NCBI RefSeq assembly: GCF_000422625.1
Contig: NZ_KE383895.1
Span: 242,968-306,967, forward strand
Length of the DNA: 64,000 bases
Direction: 5' to 3'
From: Adlercreutzia mucosicola DSM 19490
GTDB lineage: Bacteria; Actinomycetota; Coriobacteriia; Coriobacteriales; Eggerthellaceae
The notes beneath the pieces were generated by a model. The model did no database searches and had not been told where the DNA came from. It saw nothing but the letters and a program-made list of their open reading frames with translations. A program made the translations under genes and the position numbers. Below are positions 52,538 through 60,538 of this stretch, in pieces. Numbering within the stretch: position 1 is the stretch's first letter; each line of letters opens with the position of its first letter.

Positions 52538-53534
52538 GGCCGGCCTCCCCGCCGAGGAAGGACACCACTTCCATGATGCGGGCGAAGAAGGCATCGCGGC
52601 TCTCGTCGCCCCGGCGCAGCTCGTTGAACACGGCGCCGTCCTTGATGAACAGCACGCGGTTGGTGTAGCTGGCGGCGAAGGCATCGTGGGTGACCATCAT
52701 GATCGTGGCGCCCATCTGCGTGTTCATCATCTCCATGATCTCGAGCATTACCGTGGCGGCGCGGGAGTCGAGCGCGCCGGTGGGCTCGTCGGCCAAGATG
52801 AGCTTCGGGTCGCACACCATGGCCCGGGCCGCGGCCACGCGCTGCTTCTGGCCGCCGGACATCTGGTAGGGGTACTTGGAAAGCACGCCGTCCACGCCGA
52901 GGCGCGCGGCCATGGCGTTTACCTTGCCGGGAATGCTGCGCGCCGGCTCGCCCTTAATGGTGAGCGCGAGCGAGATGTTCTCGAAGCCGGTGAGGGTGTC
53001 CAGCAGGTTGGAGTCCTGGAAGATGAAGCCCAAATCGTCGCGGCGGAACTTCGCCAGCTGGCGGCGGGACATGCCGGTGATGTCGCGGCCACCCACGATG
53101 ATGTGGCCGCTCGTGACGGTGTCGATGGTGGACACGCAGTTCAGCAGCGTGGTCTTGCCCGAGCCCGAGGGGCCCATGATGCCGACGAACTCGCCGGCGG
53201 CCACGTCGAAGGAGACGCCGGCCAGGGCATGGGTGACCGAGTCGCGGCTGCCGAAGACCTTCTCGATGGAACGCACCGACAGGATGGGGGAGCCCGCAGG
53301 CCGCGGGGCCGCCGCATGGACACCGTGGGCAGCGGCGGCAGGGGCGCCGGCACCCTGGGCGACGCGGCCCGCGGCAGCCGAGGAGGCGCCGGGCGCGTAG
53401 GCATCGCGCGAGAAGGCGGCGGCCAGGCCGTCGAGGGCGCTGCGGTCGTCGGCCGAAAGCGGCAGGGGCGTGCCCGGGTCGGCGGGGTTGGCTCCAAAGG
53501 CCGAGGGGGTGGGTTCGGTGTACACTTCAGCCAT
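52527..53534 (-). CDS. BceA-type ABC transporter ATPase
   Basis: A 335-residue ATPase. Walker A GPSGSGKT, signature MSGGQKQR, Walker B ILADEPTGALD and the H-loop THDAFAASYT are all present. About 80 Ala/Gly/Pro-rich residues precede the core, which is unusual for BceA/MacB-type ATPases of about 250 residues. The ATG at 53534 (GAGAGGAGC) overlaps the stop of a 33-codon membrane-peptide gene by one base. Confidence 0.95.
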   Translation of the reverse strand: MAEVYTEPTPSAFGANPADPGTPLPLSADDRSALDGLAAAFSRDAYAPGASSAAAGRVAQGAGAPAAAAHGVHAAAPRPAGSPILSVRSIEKVFGSRDSVTHALAGVSFDVAAGEFVGIMGPSGSGKTTLLNCVSTIDTVTSGHIIVGGRDITGMSRRQLAKFRRDDLGFIFQDSNLLDTLTGFENISLALTIKGEPARSIPGKVNAMAARLGVDGVLSKYPYQMSGGQKQRVAAARAMVCDPKLILADEPTGALDSRAATVMLEIMEMMNTQMGATIMMVTHDAFAASYTNRVLFIKDGAVFNELRRGDESRDAFFARIMEVVSFLGGEAGHVS

Positions 53535-53635
53535 TAGTGGTAGCTCCTCTCGGTCTTGGGCAGCTGACGGGCGATGATGGCGCCCACCGCCCCGATGATA
53601 GCAACGGCAAGCATAATCTTCCCTGACGTCTTCAC
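53534..53635 (-). CDS. 33-residue single-helix membrane peptide upstream of the ABC ATPase
   Basis: GTG at 53635 with GAAAGGA five bases upstream opens a 33-codon frame: MKTSGKIMLAVAIIGAVGAI, then IARQLPKTERSYH. It has a short basic N-terminus, one hydrophobic helix of about 16 residues and a basic tail. The stop TAA overlaps the ATPase ATG (TAATG), the hallmark of translational coupling. A leader or accessory subunit of the transporter is likely. No family is recognised. Confidence 0.6.
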   Translation of the reverse strand: MKTSGKIMLAVAIIGAVGAIIARQLPKTERSYH

Positions 53636-53764
53636 AATGGTCCTTTCTCTCGAATGCGCGGCCCGCACGAGTTCCTTTCGAATCCGTCTCCCGCATTGCG
53701 CGGGCTGCGAGCACAATTCCATCCTAGGGAAAGGGGCGCGGCGGCTCCATCGATCGGGCTTACG

Positions 53765-53790
53765 CTTACCTTACGAACGTGTTAGGTAAG
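53765..53790. promoter_or_regulatory. CTTACCT-N12-AGGTAAG inverted repeat, candidate BceR site
   Basis: A 7-bp dyad with extra CTTAC/GTAAG half-sites alongside, about 130 bp upstream of the membrane-peptide/ABC genes. The same CTTAC/GTAAG half-sites occur upstream of the regulator gene at 55686-55701. Confidence 0.55.
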
Positions 53791-53817
53791 CTCGCCCCGC
53801 GCCATAGGTTCGGACGC

Positions 53818-54912
53818 TTACGCGCCGTAGAGTTCTTTGCGGGTGCGGTCGTGGGGGAAGGTGAGGATGACGCGGGTGCCGGTGCCCTCTTCGCTGGCCA
53901 GGCCCACGTGCAGGCCCATGGAGGCGCACAAGCTGGCCACCAGGTACAGCCCCATGCCCGTAGCCGATCCGTGGACGCGGCCGACCTGGCCGGTGAAGCC
54001 GCGCTCGAAGACGCGGGGCACGTCGGCGGCGGGGATGCCGCAGCCGTTGTCGCGCACCTCCAGCACCGTGCGGCCCCGCGGGGTGCCGGACTCTTCCTCG
54101 CGCGCCGTGAACTCGATGCTCGTGGCGCCGTATTTCGCGGCGTTCACCACCACCTGCCCCAGGATGAACACGAGCCACGGTTCATCGGCCAGCACCGTCA
54201 TGGTCTCGGGAATGTTGAAGGCGGGGAGCGCCCCGCGTTCGATGAGGAAGCGTGTGTTGCGCTTGCACGCCTCGCGCGCTGCCTCGCCCAGGCTCACCTC
54301 GCGGATGGCATAGTCGCGCTCCACCGAGGTCGATCGAGCATAGTACAGTGCCTGGTCCACCTGGGCCTCGATGCGCTCGAGCTCGCGGGCGATCTTCGCC
54401 GACTGGGCGCTCGGCTCATTGGCGAGCATGAGCTTTACCGCGGCAATGGGCGTCTTCGTCTCGTGGATCCACAACTCGATGTAGCGACGGTAGGCCGCAG
54501 CGTCTTCCTGGAGCTTGTCGGTTTCCGCGGCGGCAAGCGAGCTGATGCGGGCCGCGGTTCCGTAGGCAATCTGCCCTTCCAGAAAGGCGGGTTCGGCGAC
54601 GAGCGCCGGCAGCACGCGGGCTTGCCGCAGCGAGGCGAGCAGCCTGCGCAACTCGTGGTAGAAGGCGGCTTTGCGGCGGTAGTCCAGAAAGCCGGCGCCC
54701 ACAGCCAGAAGGGTGAGGATGTCGGCTATGAGCAGGACGCCCGCGGAGGTTACGCCAAGCGCGGGCAAGATGAGCGCGAGGCTTACCAGGCTGAGCACGA
54801 GCGCCGCCAGCCCCAGCGCGTTGTCGCGCACGTAGGTGGCGGGCGTGAAGGCGGCGAGGTCTTCGATGGAGAAATCGTCGCCAGCGGGAGAGCAGAGGGG
54901 CAGCTGGCTCAT
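53818..54912 (-). CDS. BceS-like sensor histidine kinase (intramembrane-sensing)
   Basis: A 364-residue kinase with two closely spaced membrane helices (about 35-55 and 57-75) and almost no extracytoplasmic loop, as in BceS kinases that sense through their ABC transporter. The H-box is YIELWIHETKTPIAAVK with His150. N-box VVVNAAKYGATSIEF and G-boxes DNGCGIP and GMGLYLV complete the ATPase domain. The start ATG overlaps the regulator stop (ATGA). Confidence 0.94.
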   Translation of the reverse strand: MSQLPLCSPAGDDFSIEDLAAFTPATYVRDNALGLAALVLSLVSLALILPALGVTSAGVLLIADILTLLAVGAGFLDYRRKAAFYHELRRLLASLRQARVLPALVAEPAFLEGQIAYGTAARISSLAAAETDKLQEDAAAYRRYIELWIHETKTPIAAVKLMLANEPSAQSAKIARELERIEAQVDQALYYARSTSVERDYAIREVSLGEAAREACKRNTRFLIERGALPAFNIPETMTVLADEPWLVFILGQVVVNAAKYGATSIEFTAREEESGTPRGRTVLEVRDNGCGIPAADVPRVFERGFTGQVGRVHGSATGMGLYLVASLCASMGLHVGLASEEGTGTRVILTFPHDRTRKELYGA

Positions 54913-55583
54913 ACGGCGTACCCCACGCCACGGCGCGTTACGAGGAAGTCGTCGGGCACGCCAAGGGAGGCCAGCGTCTTGCGCAGGCGATTCACATTCA
55001 CGGTGAGGGTGTTGTCGTCGATGAAGGCATCCGACTCCCACAGCGCGCACATAATCTCGCTGCGCGGCACCACGACGCCCGGATTCCGCATGAGCGTCTG
55101 CAGGATGCGCAACTCGTTGCGGGTAAGCTCGGCGGTGCGGTCGCCGAAGGAGACGGTGCCGGCGCCAATGTTCAAGGTGACGCCCTTGTGGCGCATCGTC
55201 ATATCCGCCGCCGGTCCTGCGCTGCGCCGCAGCAGGGCCTGCAGGTGGGCCAGCAGCACGGCAGGGCGGTAGGGTTTGGTCACGTAGTCGTCGGCCCCCA
55301 GGTTCATGGCCATCACTTCGTCGAACTCGCTTTCCGAGGAGGTGAGCATGAGAATGGGCACCGAGCTTTTCGCCCGAATGTCGCGGCAGATGGAATGGCC
55401 GTCGGCCCCGGGCAGCTTCAGGTCGAGCACGATGCAGTCGGGCTCGGCGGCCAGGGCCCGGGCGGCGGTGTCGGCCCAAGTGCCCTCGTAGACGCCCACG
55501 GCAAAGCCGGAAAGTTCCAGCACGTGGGCCAGTTCCGTGCGCAGGGCCACGTCGTCTTCGATAATATAGATGCGCTGGGCCAT
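54909..55583 (-). CDS. BceR-like OmpR-family response regulator
   Basis: A 224-residue regulator: receiver with Asp54 (IVLDLKLPGADG), Lys103 (YVTKPY), and an OmpR-type winged helix (LTRNELRILQTLMRNPGVVV, then NVNRLRKTLASLG). GGAGG eight bases before the ATG at 55583 supports this start; ATGs at 55601 and 55643 are alternatives. With the kinase it should induce the ABC genes, and the shared CTTAC/GTAAG half-sites support autoregulation. Confidence 0.94.
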   Translation of the reverse strand: MAQRIYIIEDDVALRTELAHVLELSGFAVGVYEGTWADTAARALAAEPDCIVLDLKLPGADGHSICRDIRAKSSVPILMLTSSESEFDEVMAMNLGADDYVTKPYRPAVLLAHLQALLRRSAGPAADMTMRHKGVTLNIGAGTVSFGDRTAELTRNELRILQTLMRNPGVVVPRSEIMCALWESDAFIDDNTLTVNVNRLRKTLASLGVPDDFLVTRRGVGYAV

Positions 55584-55685
55584 GGCGGCCGCCTCCTTCA
55601 TCTTGCCCCCCGGCATTCCGGGGGCGATTGCCAGCCTGCCCATTCTACCGCGATGGCCCTGTCGCGGGAACGGCGACCGCGTACT

Positions 55686-55701
55686 CTTACAAGAGCGTAA
55701 G
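55686..55701. promoter_or_regulatory. CTTAC-N6-GTAAG dyad upstream of the regulator gene
   Basis: CTTAC-AAGAGC-GTAAG lies about 100 bp upstream of the response-regulator start. It shares half-sites with 53765-53790 upstream of the ABC genes. The rest of the 443-bp gap 55584-56026 holds palindrome A2 and the promoter region of the PH-domain genes. Confidence 0.45.
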
Positions 55702-55739
55702 CGGCCTGCCGGCGATGTCGGTCGAGTCGACCCCTGCTT

Positions 55740-55863
55740 TTTGCACGAGATTTGGAGTTATGAGCGTCTTCCGAAAGAAAAGGAGGACGGTTTTATTGAA
55801 ATTCATTAAATCTTAGAGTCTTGAAGGGCTGTATGACGCTCATAACTCCAAATCTCGCACAAA
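55740..55863. repeat. Palindromic element, family A copy 2 (29-bp arms, 2 mismatches)
   Basis: Arms 55740-55768 and 55835-55863 are inverted with two mismatches; the spacer is 66 bp. The arm contains GAGTTATGAGCGTCT at its inner end, identical to the copy at 1751-1902; over 22 aligned bases the families differ at two positions. The spacer is unrelated to that of copy 1 and is AT-rich. Confidence 0.9.
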
Positions 55864-56026
55864 TAGGGGAGGTTGCGTCAAACGAAGATGGTCATGGATT
55901 TCCTCCAAGGTCGAGCAAGTATTAAGTTTTCGCGAGAATTGCTGAAAGTGGGGTAGTATGGTCAGCGCATTTTCAAGCAGCGGTGAGCGTCGTTGGCGGC
56001 GCCCCGCGAGGGGCGAAAGGACATAT

Positions 56027-56518
56027 ATGAGAGAGATGCCCGCTAACCAGCTGAATCCGCGCATCAAGAACGTGTGGCGCATCAGCGACGCTATTTGGAT
56101 CGTCATCGCGTTCCTGTGCTGCTTCGCGCCGTTTGCGATCATTGCGGCAGTTGAGCCGTCGGAGACCTGGGCGGGGTTCGTGGCCCTTATGGTGGCCGTG
56201 GTCTTCGCGGCGCTGTTCGTGTTCTTCGTCGTGGTGCTGCCGCCCATTCGCTATGCCCGCTGGCGCTACGAGCTGACCGACGACTACCTGGATATCGCCC
56301 GGGGCATCTTCTGGCGCAAGCGCTTCATCATTCCGTTCATCCGCGTGCAGAACACCGATACGCGCCAAGGACCGGTGCTGCGGGCCTTCGGGCTGTCCAG
56401 CGTCACCGTGGCCACGGCCGCCGGTGAGCACGAGATTCCCGGCCTGGGCAACGAAGAGGCCGACCTGCTGCGCGACCGCGCCGCCGAGCTGGCCCGTCTG
56501 GCCCGAGAGGATGTCTAA
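56027..56518 (+). CDS. Bacterial PH-domain (bPH2, DUF304) membrane protein
   Basis: A 163-residue YdbS-like protein. Two membrane helices (about 22-65) are followed by a bPH2 domain (YELTDDYLDIARGIFWRKRF, IPFIRVQNTDTRQGPVLRAF). The ATG at 56027 (GAAAGGA) is chosen over an upstream extension. It is coupled to the next gene by a TAATG overlap. YdbS/YdbT pairs act at the membrane; in Bacillus they protect against certain antimicrobials. Confidence 0.9.
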   Translation: MREMPANQLNPRIKNVWRISDAIWIVIAFLCCFAPFAIIAAVEPSETWAGFVALMVAVVFAALFVFFVVVLPPIRYARWRYELTDDYLDIARGIFWRKRFIIPFIRVQNTDTRQGPVLRAFGLSSVTVATAAGEHEIPGLGNEEADLLRDRAAELARLAREDV

Positions 56519-58467
56519 TGGAGGCCCCGCAGCAGACCCAGCAACCGCAGCCCGCGCCTCAGCCCGAGGGCGCTGAGCCGGTGAAGCACCACGTCCACCA
56601 CAGTTACATGTGGCTCGAGAGCATCCGCACCCTGGTGGTGGTTGCCCTGGCTGTTCTGGTGACGAACTTCTCCACCATTGCCGGGGTCATCGCCGATGGA
56701 GGCCTCGACGGCCTCCCTACGGGCCTGGCCCTGGCCCTCGTAGCCGGCGGGTCGCTCCTCGCCATCCTCGTGGTCGTCGGCATTGTGGTGGCCATGCGGG
56801 TTGTCAGCTACAAGCACCTGTACTTCATCGTAGGACCCGAAGAGTTCACCCTCTGCTCCGGCGTGTTCAGCAAGAAGCGCGTGCACGTGCCCTACCAGCG
56901 TGTGCAGTCTATCGATCAGCGGGCCACGCTGCTCCAGCGCATCTTCGGGGTGTGCACGGTGCTCATCGACACGGCCGGTGGTGCCTCGAACAAGGCCATC
57001 ACCGTACCTTATGTGACCAAGCAGCAGGCAGAATGGCTGCGCGCCGAGCTGTACAACCGCAAGAACCACCTGGCTGCCGTGGCCGCCAGTGTGGTCGGAA
57101 CTGCCGTGACTGTTCCCGGTGCCCCGAGCGCCTCCGCTGCGGCCAGCCCCGCTGCTCCCGCCGCCAGCCCCGCGGTCGCCCCCGCGCCCGGCATCGCCGC
57201 GGGTGCCGCAGCCCCCAGCGCCCCGGCCCCGGTCGGTCAACCCGCGTTCGGCAACGTGCTCGACATCGGTTCGCAGGCATGGGACGAGGTGGGCGGCCTG
57301 TTCGCCGGCGCTGGTGTGGACACGGGCCGCGTCACCTACGAGTACGGCCTCACCAACAAGGAGCTCTTCCTCACGGGCCTTTCGGGCTCCACCTCGGCAG
57401 GCCTCATCCTTCTCGGTCTGATCGTCGGCCTCTTGCAGCTGGTGGGCAACGCCTTCGAGCTGTTCGGCGATGCGGCGAACAGCGTGGTGGCCAGCGCCGT
57501 CAGCTATGCCACATCCCAGGCCATGGGCGCGGTCGTTGGGCTGGTCGTCGTGCCGTTCATCGTGGTGCTGCTCGTGCTGTGGCTGTTGTCGGCTCTCGGC
57601 ACCTGCGTGAGCTACGGCGGCTTCAAGGCCCGTCGTCGCGACAACCGCATCGAAGTGGAGTACGGCCTGCTCAAGCACAGCTTCCAGGGCCTTGCCGTAG
57701 ATCGCGTGCAGTCGGTCAGCATCAACCAGACCTTCATTCGCCGTCTGCTCGGCTATTGCGAGATATCCCTGGGCAAGATCGATGCTGCCGAGGGGGAGAA
57801 TGCCAGCAACAACCAGAACGCCAACGAGCTGCTGAACAAGGGCCTGGTGGTGCACCCCTTCGTGAAGGTGAGCCGCGTGCCGGAGATCTTGGCCGGCCTC
57901 ATTCCGGAATTCGCCGACCTGCCCCAGGATTCCATCCCCGTGGCGAAGGTGGCTCTGCGCCGGGCCCTCATCCGCCGCGGTATCGTGCAAGGCGGCGGCT
58001 TCTGGTGCGCCGTGGCGGCCGCGATCTTGGCAGCGGCCCTTGCGGCCGTGGGCGCCGCCGCCGAATCGGGAGTGCTGTACCTCGAGAGCGACGACTTGTT
58101 CCTTCTGTCCATGGGCTCTGTGGCGGCTATGGGCCTGTTCGTCTGGGCCGCCATCCTCTTCATCATCGACATCATCGGCGCGGTGCTGTGGGCCCGCGAG
58201 TCCAGCTTCGCCTTCAACCGTCGTTTCATGCAGGTGAGCAACGGGGGTCTGTCGCGCACCACCATCAGTTTCCCCCGCCAGAAGATCCAGTTCGGCTGCG
58301 CCCGCAGCAACCCGCTGCAGCGCCGTGCCGGCACCCGCACGCTGCTGGCCACCACGGCCGCCGGCCAAGGGGGCACCACCACGACGCTCGTGGACGTGCC
58401 GGCGGAAGACGCCGCGGCGTGGCTCGACTGGCTGAAGCCGGGCGGCAACCAGGCCTGCGGTTCCTAG
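56518..58467 (+). CDS. Multi-domain bacterial PH-domain protein (YdbT-like)
   Basis: A 649-residue membrane protein with three bPH2 units: about residues 90-180 (EEFTLCSGVFSKKRVHVPYQ), 360-470 (NRIEVEYGLLKHSFQGLAVD) and 545-640 (NRRFMQVSNGGLSRTTISFP), each behind a pair of membrane helices. A low-complexity Ala/Pro segment (185-245) links the first two. It overlaps the previous gene by one base. The function is probably in the envelope and the ligand is unknown. Confidence 0.9.
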   Translation: MEAPQQTQQPQPAPQPEGAEPVKHHVHHSYMWLESIRTLVVVALAVLVTNFSTIAGVIADGGLDGLPTGLALALVAGGSLLAILVVVGIVVAMRVVSYKHLYFIVGPEEFTLCSGVFSKKRVHVPYQRVQSIDQRATLLQRIFGVCTVLIDTAGGASNKAITVPYVTKQQAEWLRAELYNRKNHLAAVAASVVGTAVTVPGAPSASAAASPAAPAASPAVAPAPGIAAGAAAPSAPAPVGQPAFGNVLDIGSQAWDEVGGLFAGAGVDTGRVTYEYGLTNKELFLTGLSGSTSAGLILLGLIVGLLQLVGNAFELFGDAANSVVASAVSYATSQAMGAVVGLVVVPFIVVLLVLWLLSALGTCVSYGGFKARRRDNRIEVEYGLLKHSFQGLAVDRVQSVSINQTFIRRLLGYCEISLGKIDAAEGENASNNQNANELLNKGLVVHPFVKVSRVPEILAGLIPEFADLPQDSIPVAKVALRRALIRRGIVQGGGFWCAVAAAILAAALAAVGAAAESGVLYLESDDLFLLSMGSVAAMGLFVWAAILFIIDIIGAVLWARESSFAFNRRFMQVSNGGLSRTTISFPRQKIQFGCARSNPLQRRAGTRTLLATTAAGQGGTTTTLVDVPAEDAAAWLDWLKPGGNQACGS

Positions 58468-58500
58468 CGCTGCCGGCGAGCAATCAAAAGCGAAACTCAC

Positions 58501-58531
58501 GGGGGCGGTCTCGGGCCGCCCCCGCTGTTTT
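58501..58531 (+). terminator. Terminator after the PH-domain operon
   Basis: GGGGGCGG, 7-base loop, CCGCCCCC, then GCTGTTTT. Confidence 0.75.
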
Positions 58532-58544
58532 GCGGCCGAAATAT

Positions 58545-58552
58545 GGTAAAGT
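58545..58552 (+). promoter_or_regulatory. -10-like GGTAAAGT eight bases before the CorC/HlyC-type gene
   Basis: GGTAAAGT ends eight bases upstream of the ATG at 58560 and no ribosome site is present. The transcript may be leaderless. The same GGTAAA(N)T word stands upstream of hypF (38494-38501) and of the gene at 59633 (59514-59521). Confidence 0.4.
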
Positions 58553-58559
58553 ACCCGCC

Positions 58560-59411
58560 ATGGCTAAGACAGACGACATATCACCCAAGCCGGGCTTCCT
58601 CGAGTTTTTGAAGCCGGGCCGCCGCGACACCGTGTCCGAAGACGAGATCAAGGACATGGTGGCCGACAACGACGAGCTCCTCGACGACGAGAAGCGCATG
58701 ATCAACGACATCCTCGACCTGGCCGACATGACCGTGCGCGAGATCATGAAGCCCCGCGTGGACATGATCATGGCCGAAGATGTGGAGCCGGCCCGCACCG
58801 CCTTGGAGCGCATGCGCGGCACCGGCTACTCCCGCTTGCCGGTGTACCACGAGGAAGTGGACGACGTCATCGGCATCGTGAACTACAAGGATCTCATGGG
58901 TCCGCTCATGGACGGTCGCATGGAAGGCCCCGTGTCCGACTACATGTTCGAGCCGCTGTATGTGCCCGAGACCAAGAATGTGCTGGCCCTGCTCTCCGAG
59001 CTGCAGGAGGCCCGCATGCAAATGGCCATCGTAGTGGACGAGTACGGCGGCACCGACGGTCTTATCACCATGGAAGACATCGTGGAGGAGATCATCGGCG
59101 AGATCGTGGACGAGACCGACCGCGACCGCGAGCTCGTAAGCGCCTTCGGCCCCGACCAGTGGCGCTGCGACGGGCGCTTCCCCGTGGAAGATGCCGTGAA
59201 GCTGGGCTGGCCCATGGAGGAGTCCGACGATTACGAGACCGTGGCCGGCTGGCTCATCCACACCCTGGATTTCGTACCGAAGGTGGGCGACGAGTTCGTC
59301 GTGGACGGCTTCTCCTTCAAAGTGGAGAAGATGCGCCGCAGCCGTATCTCGGTGATCCGCGTGAAGAAGCTCGATGAGGAAAGTTGTGGAGAGGCTTCCA
59401 TAATAGCGTAA
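58560..59411 (+). CDS. CorC/HlyC-type CBS-domain protein
   Basis: A 283-residue protein: DDEKRMINDILDLADMTVRE opens the hemolysin-C family region, two CBS motifs follow (about residues 70-185, RLPVYHEEVDDVIGIVNYKD, MAIVVDEYGGTDGLITMED), and a CorC_HlyC domain ends it (YETVAGWLIHTL..GDEFVVDGFSFKV). It lacks the DUF21 membrane domain, like short CorC proteins. The role may be Mg/Co efflux control. A longer frame starting far upstream is a shadow of the PH gene. Confidence 0.93.
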   Translation: MAKTDDISPKPGFLEFLKPGRRDTVSEDEIKDMVADNDELLDDEKRMINDILDLADMTVREIMKPRVDMIMAEDVEPARTALERMRGTGYSRLPVYHEEVDDVIGIVNYKDLMGPLMDGRMEGPVSDYMFEPLYVPETKNVLALLSELQEARMQMAIVVDEYGGTDGLITMEDIVEEIIGEIVDETDRDRELVSAFGPDQWRCDGRFPVEDAVKLGWPMEESDDYETVAGWLIHTLDFVPKVGDEFVVDGFSFKVEKMRRSRISVIRVKKLDEESCGEASIIA

Positions 59412-59632
59412 AATCGCGCGGCTCCGACCTGCGGGAATGCTGCGACCTCCGTTTGTCAAGCGAACAAAACGTGAACATCGGCGGTCGCCATTTTTCCTTC
59501 TGGAGCCAACTAGGGTAAAATAGCCGAGTCAAAAACAGCATATCTTTTCATGCCTGCAGCAATCCCGCCCATAATCCAACACGCTGCAACCGCTCACGCG
59601 GTTTAGTTTCGTGCTGTCGAGAAAGGGAACAC

Positions 59633-60451
59633 GTGGTTACAAGACGCAAGCAAAGTCACCGAGGGCTCGCCGCTTTGGCCGTGGCCGGTGTCTGCGTGTT
59701 GTCCATGCTGGCGGTCGGATTCCTCGGTTTCGACTGGGCCTCCGCAGGTTCTCATGACGCGAATGCCACCTCCTTCGGCCTTGAGCGCCAAAGCGCCAAT
59801 GCGCTGCCGGCCGGCGAGGTTACCCCTGAAACGGTTGACGACAAGTCCGATGCCGACGTGCTGCCCGTGGAGGATATCTCCGAGGGCGCTTCCCTGGCCA
59901 TGGCTTCTTCCCGCGACGTGAGCGCCGGTGTGGAAGAGATCGCCGCTGAGGAAGAGGCTGCTCGCATCGCAGCGGAAGAGGCGGCCCGTGCCGCCGAGCA
60001 GCGCGCCATCGATCGCGCCGACGCGAGCCGCTCGAAGTACTACGCCACCTACGGCGGTTTGCCGGCGGGCGATGTGGACTTCTCCGTGGGTGAAGAGGCG
60101 TTCGTGGCCGAATGGACCAGCCGCATCGACAACTATCTGGCAGGCAGCCCGCTGGCCGGCCATGGCGAGACGTTCGCCCAGGCCGCCTGGGAGAACGGCA
60201 TCGACCCCCGCTGGTCGCCGGCTATTTCCAACACCGAGTCCACCAAGGGTCGGGTGTGCTTCAAGTCGCACAACGCCTGGGGCTGGGATCAGTCCAGCTG
60301 GAGCAATTGGGACACGGCCATCCGTGCCCATGTGGCCGGTCTGGCCCGCGGCTACGGTTTCACCATCAGCTACGCCTATGCCCAGCGCTACTGCCCGCCC
60401 AATTATGACAACTGGTACCGAGATACCTTGAATCAGATGCAGTTGATCTAA
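59633..60451 (+). CDS. Secreted lysozyme-like (peptidoglycan hydrolase) protein
   Basis: A 272-residue exported protein. Residues 10-38 are a signal or anchor helix. A disordered and coiled-coil region (95-135, Glu/Ala-rich) precedes a lysozyme-like domain (145-272): SPAISNTESTKGRVCFKSHN has the likely catalytic Glu, and NAWGWDQSSWSNWDTAIRAH matches the glycosidase fold of cell-wall hydrolases. GTG start with GAAAGGGAA. GGTAAAAT (59514-59521) may be its -10. A 16-base hairpin AACCGC..GCGGTT lies in the leader. Confidence 0.8.
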   Translation: MVTRRKQSHRGLAALAVAGVCVLSMLAVGFLGFDWASAGSHDANATSFGLERQSANALPAGEVTPETVDDKSDADVLPVEDISEGASLAMASSRDVSAGVEEIAAEEEAARIAAEEAARAAEQRAIDRADASRSKYYATYGGLPAGDVDFSVGEEAFVAEWTSRIDNYLAGSPLAGHGETFAQAAWENGIDPRWSPAISNTESTKGRVCFKSHNAWGWDQSSWSNWDTAIRAHVAGLARGYGFTISYAYAQRYCPPNYDNWYRDTLNQMQLI

Positions 60452-60458
60452 AAGAATG

Positions 60459-60486
60459 AGAAAATGGCTTCGGCCATTTTCTTTTA
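60459..60486 (+). terminator. Terminator after the lysozyme-like gene
   Basis: GAAAATGGC, TTCG loop, GCCATTTTC, TTTT. A textbook hairpin and U-tract. Confidence 0.95.
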
Positions 60487-60538
60487 TAGGGGCATAGTTG
60501 GCCGTGCTGCCCCGTCAGGTTGGAAAGGACTTGAGCGC

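Noticed and set aside
56610-59411. A 933-codon open frame spanning the PH-domain gene and the CorC-like gene
   Set aside because: The first two thirds are an out-of-frame shadow of the PH-domain gene with Arg/Gly-rich composition. The real CorC-like protein starts at 58560.
59540-59632. Possible riboswitch leader before the lysozyme-like gene
   Set aside because: Such genes in Actinobacteria can carry c-di-AMP riboswitches, but I could not match the conserved core. Only a small hairpin is visible.
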